A stretch of 64,000 nucleotides of DNA from Rubrivivax gelatinosus (GTDB lineage: Bacteria > Pseudomonadota > Gammaproteobacteria > Burkholderiales > Burkholderiaceae_C). Location of the stretch: the NCBI RefSeq assembly GCF_004340905.1, contig NZ_SLXD01000013.1, positions 1 to 64,000 on the forward strand, given 5' to 3'. Positions 38,013 through 47,112 of this stretch are shown here, one piece after another. The notes under the pieces were generated by a model. That model had not been told where the DNA came from. It made no database searches and saw only the letters and a program-made list of their open reading frames with translations. The first letter of the stretch is position 1; each line of letters begins with the position of its first letter. Both the position numbers and the translations under genes were made by a program.

Positions 38013-39626
38013 TTACCCGTCACGGGCCATCCACTCCGCTGCACGTTCGGCGATCATCAGGGTCGGAGCGTTGGTGTTCCCGCTGGTAATCGTCGGCATC
38101 ACGCTCGCATCGGCGATGCGCAGCGCCGCGAGGCCGCGAACACGCAGCTGCGAGTCGACGACCGCCAGAGCGTCGTCGTCCCGCCCCATGCGACACGTTC
38201 CCACAGGATGGAAGATGGTGGTGCCGATGTCGCCGGCCAGACGCGCGAGTTCGTCGTCGCTCTGGTACTGCGGCCCGGGCTTGACCTCACGCGGGCGATA
38301 ACGCGCCAGCGCCGGCATCGAGGCGATGCGGCGCGTGAGCCGCAGCGAATCGGCCGCGACCTGGCGATCCTCGGACGTCGACAGGTAGTTGGGCACGATG
38401 CGCGGCGCGTCCTCGGGCCGCGGCGACGCCAGCCGGACCTCGCCGCGTGCGCTGGGGTTCAGGTTGCAGACGCTGGCGGTGAAGGCATCGAAGCCGTGCA
38501 GCGGCTCGCCGAAGGCCTCCAGCGACAGCGGCTGCACGTGGTACTCGATGTTCGCCGCCGCATACGCCGGCGACGAGCGCGTGAAGGCCCCCAGTTGCGA
38601 CGGCGCCATGCTCATCGGGCCGCTGCGCCGAAGCGCGTATTCGGCGGCGATGCGCGCCTTGCCCAGGGCGCTGGCCGACAAGGTGTTCAGCGTGCGCGTG
38701 CCCTCGACGGCGTAGACGGCACGGATCTGCAGGTGGTCCTGCAGGTTGGCGCCGACGCCGGGCAGCTCGTGCCGCGTCTGGATGCCCAGCGGCTGCAGCC
38801 AGTCACCGCGGCCGATGCCCGAGAGCTGCAGGATCTGCGGCGTGCCGATCGCGCCGGCGGCGAGCACGACCTCCTGGCGCGCCCGCGCCACCAGCGGCGC
38901 GCCGCCGCCCAGCGGGCGCACCTCGACGCCGGTCGCACGGCCGCCGTCGAGCAGCACGCGGGTCACCGTCGCGCCGGTCCAGACCTGCAGGTTGGGCCGC
39001 CCCAGCGCCGGACGCAGGAAGGCCTTGCTGGTGTTCCAGCGGATACCGGAACGCTGGTTGACCTCGAAGTAGCCGACGCCTTCGTTGTCGCCGCGGTTGA
39101 AGTCCTCGGTCGGCGGGATGCCGGCTTCGCGGGCCGCGGCGGCGAAGGCGTCGAGGATGTCCCAGCGCAGGCGCTGGCGCTCGACGCGCCACTCGCCGCC
39201 GCTGCCGTGCAGCGCGTCTCCGCCGCGCCAGTGGTCCTCGTGGCGGCGGAAGTACGGCAGGCAGTGCTCCCAGCGCCAGTTGGCGTCGCCCGTCGCCGCG
39301 GCCCAGCCGTCGTAGTCGCGCGCCTGGCCGCGCATGTAGATCATGCCGTTGATGCTGGAGCAGCCGCCCAGCACCTTGCCGCGCGGGTAGCGCAGGCTGC
39401 GGCCGTTGAGCCCGGGGTCGGGCTCTGTGCGGTAGAGCCAGTCGGTGCGCGGGTTGCCGATGCAGTAGAGGTAGCCGACCGGGATGTGGATCCAGTGGTA
39501 GTCGTCCCTGCCGCCGGCCTCGACGAGCAGCACGCGGCGCGAGGCCTCCGCCGACAGGCGGTTGGCGAGCAGGCAGCCGGCGGTGCCGCCGCCGACGATG
39601 ACGACGTCGTACTCGGCGGCACTCAC
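38013..39626 (-). CDS. GMC-family FAD-dependent oxidoreductase
   Basis: A 537-residue flavoenzyme of the glucose-methanol-choline family. It has the dinucleotide-binding start YDVVIVGGGTAGCLLANRLS, GMC signature 1 around PRGKVLGGCSSINGMIYMRGQ, signature 2 GAIGTPQILQLSGIG, and the catalytic His in FHPVGTCRMG with a second conserved residue in TSGNTNAPT. It oxidises an alcohol, as in choline or alkanol dehydrogenases, and passes electrons to a quinone or oxygen. The substrate cannot be told. It is the last coding gene before the 6S-like RNA on the same strand. Confidence 0.9.
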   Translation of the reverse strand: MSAAEYDVVIVGGGTAGCLLANRLSAEASRRVLLVEAGGRDDYHWIHIPVGYLYCIGNPRTDWLYRTEPDPGLNGRSLRYPRGKVLGGCSSINGMIYMRGQARDYDGWAAATGDANWRWEHCLPYFRRHEDHWRGGDALHGSGGEWRVERQRLRWDILDAFAAAAREAGIPPTEDFNRGDNEGVGYFEVNQRSGIRWNTSKAFLRPALGRPNLQVWTGATVTRVLLDGGRATGVEVRPLGGGAPLVARARQEVVLAAGAIGTPQILQLSGIGRGDWLQPLGIQTRHELPGVGANLQDHLQIRAVYAVEGTRTLNTLSASALGKARIAAEYALRRSGPMSMAPSQLGAFTRSSPAYAAANIEYHVQPLSLEAFGEPLHGFDAFTASVCNLNPSARGEVRLASPRPEDAPRIVPNYLSTSEDRQVAADSLRLTRRIASMPALARYRPREVKPGPQYQSDDELARLAGDIGTTIFHPVGTCRMGRDDDALAVVDSQLRVRGLAALRIADASVMPTITSGNTNAPTLMIAERAAEWMARDG

Positions 39627-39720
39627 CGCGTGGACGGCGGCAGGCGGCGGGGAGCGGGTTCGGGGCGGGCGGGGTGCATGCGTGTCTCCTGTCGTTGTCG
39701 TTCGAATGGCCCGCCGGCGT

Positions 39721-40359
39721 TCAGGTCAGCGGGCTGGCCAGCACCGGGAAGAGCTTGAGCAGGCCCTCGGCCATGATCTCCACGGCCAGCGCCGCGAGGA
39801 TCAGGCCCATCAGCCGGGTCATCACGTTGATGCCGGTGCGCCCCAGCCAGCGCGCGATGCGCTCGGAGGCCGAGAAGGCGACAAACGTGGCGATTGCGAC
39901 CACCACGCCATAACCGACGAGCACAGCCAGCTGCCACCAGTGCCGCGTGCGCTCGGCGTAGATGACCATCGTCGAGATCGTCGCCGGCCCGGTGAGCAGC
40001 GGGATCGTCAGCGGCACGACGGCGATGCTGGCGCCGGCGTCCACACGCTCGTTGCCGTCGCTGACGTCGGTCGGCTTGGTCTCCGCCGGCTGGGCGTTGA
40101 GCATCGCCACGGCGCTGAGCATCAGCAGCAGGCCGCCGCCGACCTGGAACGAGGCGATCGAGATGCCGAAGAACTCGATGATCTTCAGGCCGGCCAGCGC
40201 GCTGGTCGCGATCACGACGAAGGCGGTGAAGGCGCTGATGCGGATCGTGCGCCGGCGCTGCTCGGGCGAGAAGTTCTGCGTGAAGTGGATGAAGAAGGGG
40301 ACGACGCCGAGCGGGTTGACGATCGCCAGCAGCGCGATCAGCGGCTTGAGAAGATCCAT
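39721..40359 (-). CDS. MarC-family integral membrane protein
   Basis: A 212-residue protein with six predicted helices and the family's AIVNPLGVVPFFIHFTQNFSPEQRR start and VVPLTIPLLTGPATISTM core. The family (MarC, YchE, YhgN) is widespread, and its transport role is unresolved. ATG at 40357-40359 opens MDLLKPLIALLAIVNP; an upstream extension is not credible. It is divergent from the RRM gene, with 339 bp between them. Confidence 0.9.
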   Translation of the reverse strand: MDLLKPLIALLAIVNPLGVVPFFIHFTQNFSPEQRRRTIRISAFTAFVVIATSALAGLKIIEFFGISIASFQVGGGLLLMLSAVAMLNAQPAETKPTDVSDGNERVDAGASIAVVPLTIPLLTGPATISTMVIYAERTRHWWQLAVLVGYGVVVAIATFVAFSASERIARWLGRTGINVMTRLMGLILAALAVEIMAEGLLKLFPVLASPLT

Positions 40360-40698
40360 TGCGGCGATGGTAGCGGGCGAGGCCCGGCAGACCGCCGAGG
40401 GATGCTCCGGACAGGCCGGCGGCGCAGCGCCCGTGCGCGACGCCCGGAGCCGGCGCACAGGGCTTGCGCCAGCCCCCTCCGGCGGCATCGGATTCTCAAA
40501 TTAGGGGGCTGAACCCCGGTTTTGGGGTTTGCATGGGGGATCGAAAACAACATTTGGCGGCCGCCCTCTTTACAGGCCGCGGCCGGCGGCACCCATAATA
40601 GGCCGGTCTGTGTCTGGTAGCCGCGCCTTTGAAATGAATGGTTCACGCAAGGGTAGAAGCTCCGCATGGCTCCTTGGTTCTAGATAGAGGGCTTCTCT
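40360..40698 (+). promoter_or_regulatory. Long leader and promoter of the RRM gene
   Basis: The 339-bp spacer has a likely promoter TTTACA (40569-40574) and CATAAT (40594-40599) with 19-bp spacing, which would give a 5' untranslated leader of about 95 nt. Farther upstream an AACCCC-GGTTTT-GGGGTT hairpin (about 40511-40529) sits among G-rich runs. Long structured leaders are common for cold-induced RNA-binding proteins; that link is inferred. Confidence 0.55.
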
Positions 40699-41202
40699 GT
40701 GGGTAACAAACTGTACGTCGGCAACCTTGCGTATTCGGTGCGCGACGACTCTCTGCAACAAGCGTTCGCGCAATTCGGCACCGTCACCTCCGCCAAGGTG
40801 ATGATGGACCGTGAAACCGGCCGCTCGAAGGGCTTCGGCTTCGTCGAGATGGGTTCGGACGCCGAAGCGCAGGCCGCGATCAACGGCATGAACGGCCAGC
40901 CCCTCGAGGGCCGCGCGATCGTCGTCAACGAGGCCCGTCCTCGTGAAGACCGTCCGGGCGGCGGCGGTGGCGGTGGCTTCCGCGGCGGCTACGGCGGCGG
41001 CGGCGGTGGCGGCAGCTACGGTGGTGGTGGCGGCGGCGGCTACGGTGGTGGTGGTGGCGGCGGTGGCCGCAGCCCCTACGGCGGTGGCGGCGGCGGCGGT
41101 CGTGGCCCGTACGGCGGCGGCAACCGCGGCGGTGGCGGCGGCGGCTACGGCGGCGGCAGCGGTGGTGGCTACGGCGGCGGTGGCCGCAGCAGCGGCTACT
41201 GA
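40699..41202 (+). CDS. Glycine-rich RNA-binding protein with one RRM
   Basis: A 167-residue protein. Residues 1-80 are an RNA-recognition motif: RNP2 is KLYVGNL near the start and RNP1 is KGFGFVEM at about residues 45-52. Residues about 85-167 are almost entirely Gly with Tyr, Arg and Ser, resembling eukaryotic glycine-rich proteins. The GTG start at 40699 gives the family start MGNKLYVGNL. It probably acts as an RNA chaperone, often cold-induced in cyanobacteria and betaproteobacteria. A terminator follows. Confidence 0.93.
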   Translation: MGNKLYVGNLAYSVRDDSLQQAFAQFGTVTSAKVMMDRETGRSKGFGFVEMGSDAEAQAAINGMNGQPLEGRAIVVNEARPREDRPGGGGGGGFRGGYGGGGGGGSYGGGGGGGYGGGGGGGGRSPYGGGGGGGRGPYGGGNRGGGGGGYGGGSGGGYGGGGRSSGY

Positions 41203-41256
41203 TCCGTAGACCGTTGGCCCGCGCTCATCGCGCGGGTTGAACCGATCACGAGAACA

Positions 41257-41290
41257 AGGGCACCGGGCGTCATGCTCGGGGCCCTGTTTT
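41257..41290 (+). terminator. Rho-independent terminator after the RRM gene
   Basis: A stem-loop pairs AGGGC-CCG-GC with GC-CGG-GCCCT, with small bulges, around GTCAT and is followed by GTTTT. It lies 55 bp after the RRM stop. Its T run is on the plus strand only. Confidence 0.8.
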
Positions 41291-41380
41291 GCTTGGTGCG
41301 CCGGCCTGCACTGGCGCACCGGCGGGACGGCGCACGGCGTGCCCGCGAGCGCCCAGGGCCCGCCGCCTGCGGCCCGGGAC

Positions 41381-42166
41381 TCAGGAGGCCGTCTCGCCCC
41401 GCCGCGGCTTGCGCCCCCGGCCTGCAAACAACCGGTCGAAAAGCGGATTCGGCAGCAACCGCATCAGTTTGGCCACAACGCCCATCTGCCAGGGGATCAC
41501 CCGGTAGCTGGCGCCGCTTGAAATCGCGCGAAACGCGCGTTCGGCGAACTGCTCGGCAGACAGCAGGAATGGCATCGAGTACGGGTTGCGTGCCGTCAAC
41601 GGGGTGGCGACATAACCCGGAAGGATGGTCACCACCCGGACGCCGCTGTCACGGCACTCCCCCCTGAGACTCTCGCAGTACGCGACGACGGCCGCCTTGC
41701 TGGCGCAGTACGCGCCGTGGCCGGGCAGTCCCCGGATGGCCGCGACGCTGGCGATGCCGACCAGCGTGCCGGCGCGCCGCGCGCGCATCGCGCCCACGAA
41801 CGGGTGGAAGGTCGCCGCCAGGCCCACGTTATTGATCGCCAGCGTCTCCTGCAGCACGCCGAGATCCTCGCGGATCGCCGTGTCCATGCCGATGCTGATG
41901 CCGGCGCTGGCGACAACGACGTCCGGCAGCCCCTGACGTTCGATGCACAGCCGTCCCGCCTCCGCGATGGACTCGAGGTCTGCGACGTCCGCCCGGTAGA
42001 CCTGCACACGTTCGGCGTCCAGCCCCTGCGCCAGCACCCACGCCTGCAGTTCGTCGGCGCGGCGCGCGACCAGCGCCAGACGCCAGCCGGCTTGCGCGTA
42101 ACGCCGCGCCAGCGCCTGACCGATGCCGCTGGAGGCCCCGGTGATGAAGACCAGCGGCGCGTTCAT
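41381..42166 (-). CDS. Short-chain dehydrogenase/reductase coupled to lptC
   Basis: A 261-residue classical SDR. It has the cofactor motif TGASSGIG, ADVAD, NNVG, catalytic Ser in IASVAA and Tyr-Lys in YCASK. A C-terminal basic tail (GRGRKPRRGE) follows a hydrophobic stretch that may contact the membrane. The ATG overlaps the lptC stop (ATGA), so it is translated with the lipopolysaccharide genes. Substrate unknown; it occupies the position where lptA is expected in this order of bacteria. Confidence 0.9.
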   Translation of the reverse strand: MNAPLVFITGASSGIGQALARRYAQAGWRLALVARRADELQAWVLAQGLDAERVQVYRADVADLESIAEAGRLCIERQGLPDVVVASAGISIGMDTAIREDLGVLQETLAINNVGLAATFHPFVGAMRARRAGTLVGIASVAAIRGLPGHGAYCASKAAVVAYCESLRGECRDSGVRVVTILPGYVATPLTARNPYSMPFLLSAEQFAERAFRAISSGASYRVIPWQMGVVAKLMRLLPNPLFDRLFAGRGRKPRRGETAS

Positions 42167-42852
42167 CGCGGCGCCCGCGGCGGGAACACGCCGCGCATCG
42201 GGCCGGACAGATCGAGCTTGCGCAGGCCGTGGTCGTACTCCAGCCCGCGGGCATCGAACACCCCGCCGTCGGCGGCGGTCACACGCACCGGCAGGTGGCT
42301 GCGTACGCGCTCGGTCGCCAGGAACGCATGGAGAAACTCCCCGTCCATCCGGATCGTCTGGCCGCGGTCGTCGGTGGTGGTGACGTGCGCGGAGCCCAGC
42401 AGCTGCACCTCGCTGGCGTCACCGGTGGCCAGCGCACGACGTGCGTCGGCCAGGGTGATCCGGCCATCGGGCGTGACCGCGCGGATGCGCACGTGTTCGA
42501 TCTCGATCTGGTCGGTGGCGGGATAGTGGCGCATCAGCTCGCCCTCTATGCGAACCTTCAGCCGGCCGTCGGCGGCGAAACGCTCGAGCGAGAAGCCGGT
42601 CATCGTGTAGTCGGGCTCCTGGCGCAGCTGCGTCTGCTCCGGCGCGCGCGGCGCGGACGGCGTGTTCTTGACCAGCCACCAGGTGGCCAGCGCGAGCAGC
42701 GCCATCAGCAGCAGCGGCAGGTAGGCCGAGACCGCCTCGCGCAGGCGCAGCGACCAGGGCATTCGCGGGCGAGCGTCGCCGGGCGGCAACGGCGCCTGGC
42801 CGACGCTGATCGGCACCTCGGGCAGGTCCGGCAGATGGAGCTCGACGCTCAT
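42163..42852 (-). CDS. lptC: LPS export protein LptC
   Basis: A 229-residue bitopic LptC. A proline-rich cytoplasmic start of about 45 residues precedes one helix (AYLPLLLMALLALATWWLV), then the periplasmic beta-jellyroll with YTMTGFSLERFAADGRLKVRIEGE and ARGLEYDHGLRKLDLSGPMRG. It passes lipopolysaccharide from the LptB2FG transporter to LptA. It lies 6 bp after kdsC and is coupled to the SDR gene. The longer N-tail is unusual compared with E. coli LptC (191 residues). Confidence 0.9.
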   Translation of the reverse strand: MSVELHLPDLPEVPISVGQAPLPPGDARPRMPWSLRLREAVSAYLPLLLMALLALATWWLVKNTPSAPRAPEQTQLRQEPDYTMTGFSLERFAADGRLKVRIEGELMRHYPATDQIEIEHVRIRAVTPDGRITLADARRALATGDASEVQLLGSAHVTTTDDRGQTIRMDGEFLHAFLATERVRSHLPVRVTAADGGVFDARGLEYDHGLRKLDLSGPMRGVFPPRAPR

Positions 42853-42858
42853 CGCCGC

Positions 42859-43428
42859 TCAGGCCGTGTCCAGCGACTGGAGATGGCCCCGCAGCAGCGC
42901 CTCGTAGCGGCCGCAGGCGACGAGCAGCAGGTCGCAGAACTCGCGTGCCGCCCCGTGGCCGCCCCCGGCCGTGGTGACGTGCTGCGCCACCGCCTTGACC
43001 TCGGCGTGCGCGTTGGCCGGCGCGCAGGCGAAGCCGGCACGCACCATCAGCGGCAGGTCGGGCCAGTCGTCTCCGATGGCGGCGACCTGCGACCACTGCC
43101 AGCCGCGGCGGGACAGCAGTTCGTTCGCCGCGACCAGCTTGTCGTGCACGCCGTAGACCGCTTCGGCCAGCCCCAGGTCGGCGACGCGGCGGCGAACCGC
43201 CGGCGAATCGCGCCCGGTGATCACCACCGGCTCGATGCCCGCCTGGCGAAGAAGCTTCAGGCCGTGGCCGTCGAGCGTCGAGAACGCCTTGACCGTCTCG
43301 CCCTCGGCGCCGATGTAGATGCGGCCGTCGGTCAGCACGCCATCGACGTCGAAGATCGCGGCCTTCAGGCCGGTGGCGCCGCCTTGTGCCTTCAGCAGCA
43401 ATGCCGGGGCGAAGTTCAGGGCCGGCAT
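42859..43428 (-). CDS. kdsC: KDO 8-phosphate phosphatase KdsC
   Basis: A 189-residue HAD phosphatase of the C0 type, with nucleophile motif FDVDGVLTDGRIY, VITGRDS and GDDWPDLPLM. It removes phosphate from 3-deoxy-D-manno-octulosonate 8-phosphate in lipopolysaccharide core synthesis. ATG at 43426-43428 is chosen, one base after the kdsD stop; a GTG 18 bp upstream overlaps kdsD. It lies between kdsD and lptC in the expected order. Confidence 0.95.
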   Translation of the reverse strand: MPALNFAPALLLKAQGGATGLKAAIFDVDGVLTDGRIYIGAEGETVKAFSTLDGHGLKLLRQAGIEPVVITGRDSPAVRRRVADLGLAEAVYGVHDKLVAANELLSRRGWQWSQVAAIGDDWPDLPLMVRAGFACAPANAHAEVKAVAQHVTTAGGGHGAAREFCDLLLVACGRYEALLRGHLQSLDTA

Positions 43429-43429
43429 C

Positions 43430-44419
43430 TCAGATGACTTTCGCACGCATCAGGTCGTTGGAGTTCAGCGCGCCGACCAGCCGCCCGTCGGCGTCGACCG
43501 CCAGGACGCTGGTGATGCGGTCGCGCTCCATCAGGCCTGCGGCGTCGACCGCCAGCGCGTCCTGGGAAATCTGCTTGGGCGCCGCGTGCATGACGTCGCC
43601 GGCGGTCAGGTTGCGCAGGTCGGCACCACGTTCGATGAGCCGGCGCAGGTCGCCGTCGGTGAAGATGCCGGCCGGACGGCCGTCGGCGTCGACGAGCGCG
43701 GTGAAACCCAGCCCCTTGCGCGTCATCTCGCGCAGCACCTCGGAGAAGCTGGCGCCGGTTTCCACGCGCGGCACGGCGTCGCCGCTGCGCATCAGGTCAC
43801 GCACATGCATCAGCAGCTTGCGGCCCAGGCTGCCGCCGGGGTGCGAACGCGCGAAGTCCTCCTCGCGGAAACCACGTGCGTCCAGCAACGCGACGGCGAG
43901 CGCGTCGCCGAGCGCCATCTGCGCCGTCGTGCTGGCCGTCGGTGCCAGGTTCAGCGGGCAGGCCTCCTGGTCGACGGCGCAGGAGAGGACGTGGTCGGCA
44001 TGGCGCGCCAGCGTCGAACCGGGCTTGCCCGTCATGCCGATGATCGTCACGCCCAGGCGGCGGATGGCCGGCAGGATGGCGGCGAGCTCGTCGACCTCGC
44101 CGCTGTTGCTGATCGCGAGCACGACGTCGCCGGAGATCAGCATGCCCAGGTCGCCGTGGCTGGCCTCGGCCGGATGCACGAAGAACGCCGGTGTGCCGGT
44201 GGACGCCAGCGTCGCGGCGATCTTGCGGCCGACGTGGCCGCTCTTGCCCATGCCCATCACGACGACGCGGCCGCGGCACTCGAGCATCGCCTGCACGGCG
44301 GCGGGGAAGCCCTCGCGCTGGCGTTCGGCCAGACCGAGCAGCGCACGCGCCTCGATCTCGAAGGTGCGGGCAGCCAGTTCGAGCGCACGCTGGGAATCGA
44401 AGGGGCGCGGCGAAGTCAT
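43430..44419 (-). CDS. kdsD: D-arabinose 5-phosphate isomerase KdsD
   Basis: A 329-residue isomerase. The SIS domain (VVVMGMGKSGHVGRKIAATLASTGTP ... LAISNSGEVDELAAILPAIRR) is followed by two CBS domains (about residues 205-325). It interconverts ribulose 5-phosphate and arabinose 5-phosphate, the KDO precursor. It is the first gene of the lipopolysaccharide cluster and divergent from the antiporter gene, with 37 bp between starts. Confidence 0.95.
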   Translation of the reverse strand: MTSPRPFDSQRALELAARTFEIEARALLGLAERQREGFPAAVQAMLECRGRVVVMGMGKSGHVGRKIAATLASTGTPAFFVHPAEASHGDLGMLISGDVVLAISNSGEVDELAAILPAIRRLGVTIIGMTGKPGSTLARHADHVLSCAVDQEACPLNLAPTASTTAQMALGDALAVALLDARGFREEDFARSHPGGSLGRKLLMHVRDLMRSGDAVPRVETGASFSEVLREMTRKGLGFTALVDADGRPAGIFTDGDLRRLIERGADLRNLTAGDVMHAAPKQISQDALAVDAAGLMERDRITSVLAVDADGRLVGALNSNDLMRAKVI

Positions 44420-44456
44420 GGGGCGTGCGGCGTCGAATAGGATCGAAGGATTCTAG

Positions 44457-46457
44457 ATGGCCACCACCCTCGAACTCGTCCTGCTGTACCTCGTCGCCGC
44501 CGTGCTCGGGGTCGTGGTCTGCCGTTCGCTGAAGCTGCCGCCGATGCTGGGCTACCTGGTGGTCGGCGTGTTGATCGGGCCGAACGCGCTGGCGCTGGCG
44601 CAGGACAGCGCCGGCGTGAAGTACCTCGCCGAGTTCGGCGTCGTCTTCCTGATGTTCGTGATCGGGCTGGAATTCAACCTGCCCAAGCTGCGCAGCATGC
44701 GCACCGTGGTCTTCGGGCTCGGGCTGTCGCAGGTGGCGGTGACGATGATCGGCACGCTCGCCGGCCACCTCGTGCTCGCCGCGTTGTACCAGCGCCTGAG
44801 CGGCGAACCCTGGCGCATGTCCTGGCAAGGCGCGGTGGTGCTGGGCGGTGCGATCGCGATGTCGTCGACGGCCATCGTCGTCAAGCTGATGGCCGAGCGC
44901 CTGGAACTCGAGAGCGAGCACGGCCGCCGCGTGATGGGCATCCTGCTGTTCCAGGATCTGGCCGTGGTGCCGCTGCTGGTGCTGATCCCGGCACTGAACT
45001 CCAGCGGCGAGCAGCTGCTGGTGTCGCTCGCCTGGGCGGTGCTGAAGGCCGCCGGGCTGCTGGCCGTGCTGCTGGTCGGCGGACAGAAGGTGATGCGCTG
45101 GTGGCTCACGCTGGTGGCGCGGCGCAAGAGCGACGAGCTGTTCATCCTCAACCTGCTGCTCGTCACGCTGGGCCTGGCCTGGATGACCGAACACGCCGGG
45201 CTGTCGCTGGCGCTGGGCGCCTTCGTCGCCGGCATGCTGGTGGCCGAGACCGAGTTCAAGCACCAGGTCGAGACCGACATCCGCCCGTTCCACGACGTGC
45301 TGCTGGGGCTGTTCTTCATCACCATCGGCATGAAGCTGGACTGGCGCCCGGTGCTCGACCAGTGGCTGCTGGTGCTGCTGCTGACCACCGTGCCGGTGGC
45401 AGCCAAGTTCGCCCTCGTCGCGGCGCTGGCACGCGGCTTCCGCACCGCGCCGGGCGTCGCGCTGCGCACCGGCCTGTACCTGGCGCAGGCCGGCGAATTC
45501 GGCTTCGTGCTGCTGACGCTGGGCGCGGACCACGGCCTGGTCGATGCCGAGTGGATGAGCCCGATCCTCGCCAGCATGGTGATCTCGATGCTGGCAACGC
45601 CGTTCATCGTCATGCACGCCGACCGCATCGTGATGAAGCTCGCCGCCAGCGACTGGCTGATGCAGTCGGTGCAGCTGACCTCGATCGCCAAACGCGCGAT
45701 CCGCACCGAGAAGCACGTGATCATCTGCGGCTACGGCCGCAGCGGCCAGAACCTGGCGCGCATGCTGGACACCCAGCACATCCCGTACATGGCGCTGGAC
45801 CTGGACCCCGACCGCGTGCGCCAGGCCGCCGCCGCCGGCCAGAGCGTGGTCTTCGGCGACGCGGCGCGGCTGCAGAGCCTGATGGCCGCCGGCCTGGCGC
45901 GGGCCAACGCGGTCGTCGTCAGCTACCCCGACACGCCCTCGGCGCTGAAGATCCTGCGCCTGGTGCACGAACACGCGCCGGCGGTGCCGGTGATCGTGCG
46001 CACGATCGACGACTCCGACCTGGAGACGCTGCGCGCGGCCGGCGCCACCGAGGTCGTGCCCGAGGCGATCGAAGGCTCGCTGATGCTGGCCAGCCACGCG
46101 CTGGCGCTGGTCGGCGTGCCGATGCGCACCGTCATCCGCCTGGCGCGCGACGCGCGTGACGCACGCTACAGCCTGCTGCGCGGCTACTTCCACGGCGCCG
46201 ACGACGACACCGCCGGCGACCTGCAGCAGGAGCGCCTGGCCACCGTGACGCTGCCGCCGGCGGCCGCGGCCATCGGCGAGCGGCTGGCCGACCTGACGCT
46301 GGGCACGCTGGAAGTCGGCGTGATCTCGATCCGCCGCGCCTCCGGCCCGCCGGCCAAACCGGCCGACGACACCGTGCTCGGCGCCGGCGACACACTGGTG
46401 CTGTCCGGGCTGCCCGAAGCGCTGGCGCTGGCCGAGCAACGGCTGCTTCGCGGCTGA
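44457..46457 (+). CDS. Kef-type monovalent cation:proton antiporter
   Basis: A 666-residue CPA2-family protein. About 12 helices (residues 1-390) include GPNALALAQDSAGVKYLAEFGVVFLMFVIGLEF and LGGAIAMSSTAIVVKLM. A TrkA-N nucleotide-binding domain follows (HVIICGYGRSGQNLARML, about 420-540), then a TrkA-C domain at the end. KefB/KefC and YbaL proteins exchange K+ for H+ during stress. Nothing identifies a glutathione-responsive ancillary subunit nearby. The 37-bp divergent gap with kdsD must hold its promoter or overlap kdsD. Confidence 0.91.
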   Translation: MATTLELVLLYLVAAVLGVVVCRSLKLPPMLGYLVVGVLIGPNALALAQDSAGVKYLAEFGVVFLMFVIGLEFNLPKLRSMRTVVFGLGLSQVAVTMIGTLAGHLVLAALYQRLSGEPWRMSWQGAVVLGGAIAMSSTAIVVKLMAERLELESEHGRRVMGILLFQDLAVVPLLVLIPALNSSGEQLLVSLAWAVLKAAGLLAVLLVGGQKVMRWWLTLVARRKSDELFILNLLLVTLGLAWMTEHAGLSLALGAFVAGMLVAETEFKHQVETDIRPFHDVLLGLFFITIGMKLDWRPVLDQWLLVLLLTTVPVAAKFALVAALARGFRTAPGVALRTGLYLAQAGEFGFVLLTLGADHGLVDAEWMSPILASMVISMLATPFIVMHADRIVMKLAASDWLMQSVQLTSIAKRAIRTEKHVIICGYGRSGQNLARMLDTQHIPYMALDLDPDRVRQAAAAGQSVVFGDAARLQSLMAAGLARANAVVVSYPDTPSALKILRLVHEHAPAVPVIVRTIDDSDLETLRAAGATEVVPEAIEGSLMLASHALALVGVPMRTVIRLARDARDARYSLLRGYFHGADDDTAGDLQQERLATVTLPPAAAAIGERLADLTLGTLEVGVISIRRASGPPAKPADDTVLGAGDTLVLSGLPEALALAEQRLLRG

Positions 46458-46550
46458 CGTCTCGCAGACCCGACGCCGGCGCTTGCTCCACGTCAATCGC
46501 CCTCGCGGCAGCAGAAGGCCGCCCGGGGGCGGCGCCTATCATCCCGCGCC

Positions 46551-47090
46551 ATGAGCCCGGAGCAATACATCAAGGCCCACATCCGAACCGTGCCCGACTG
46601 GCCGGAACCGGGCGTGCAATTCCGCGACATCACCCCGCTGCTGTCGAACCCGCGCGTGTTCCGCGTGCTGATCGACCAGTTCGTGCACCGCTACTTCGAC
46701 GTGCGCCCCTCGGCGATCGCCGGGCTGGACGCACGCGGCTTCATCATCGGCTCGGTGCTGGCCTACGAGCTGAACGTCGGCTTCGTGCCGATCCGCAAGA
46801 AGGGCAAGCTGCCGTTCACGACGGTCGAGGAAAGCTACGAGCTGGAGTACGGCTCGGCCACCGTCGAGATCCACACCGACGCCGTGAAGCAGGGCGACCG
46901 TGTCGTGCTGATCGACGACCTGATCGCCACCGGCGGCACGATGATGGCCGGCCGCAAGCTGCTGGAACGCCTGGGCGCCGAGGTCATCGAAGGCGCGGCC
47001 ATCGTCGACCTGCCCGAGCTGCACGGCTCGCAGCGGCTGCGCGACTCGGGCCTGCCGCTGTTCACGATGGTCAGCTTCGAAGGCCACTGA
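46551..47090 (+). CDS. apt: Adenine phosphoribosyltransferase
   Basis: A 179-residue phosphoribosyltransferase with the PRPP loop VLIDDLIATGGT and the purine-type start IRTVPDWPEPGVQFRDITPLL. It salvages adenine to AMP. It is 93 bp downstream of the antiporter gene and convergent with the peptidase gene (22 bp). No unusual features are seen. Confidence 0.97.
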   Translation: MSPEQYIKAHIRTVPDWPEPGVQFRDITPLLSNPRVFRVLIDQFVHRYFDVRPSAIAGLDARGFIIGSVLAYELNVGFVPIRKKGKLPFTTVEESYELEYGSATVEIHTDAVKQGDRVVLIDDLIATGGTMMAGRKLLERLGAEVIEGAAIVDLPELHGSQRLRDSGLPLFTMVSFEGH

Positions 47091-47112
47091 GCGCGCACGC
47101 CGCGGGCCGCGT

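Noticed and set aside
40955..41200. Repetitive GGC/GGT tract that might be a DNA repeat array
   Set aside because: It is in frame and encodes the Gly/Tyr/Arg tail of the RRM protein; unit lengths vary with the codons.
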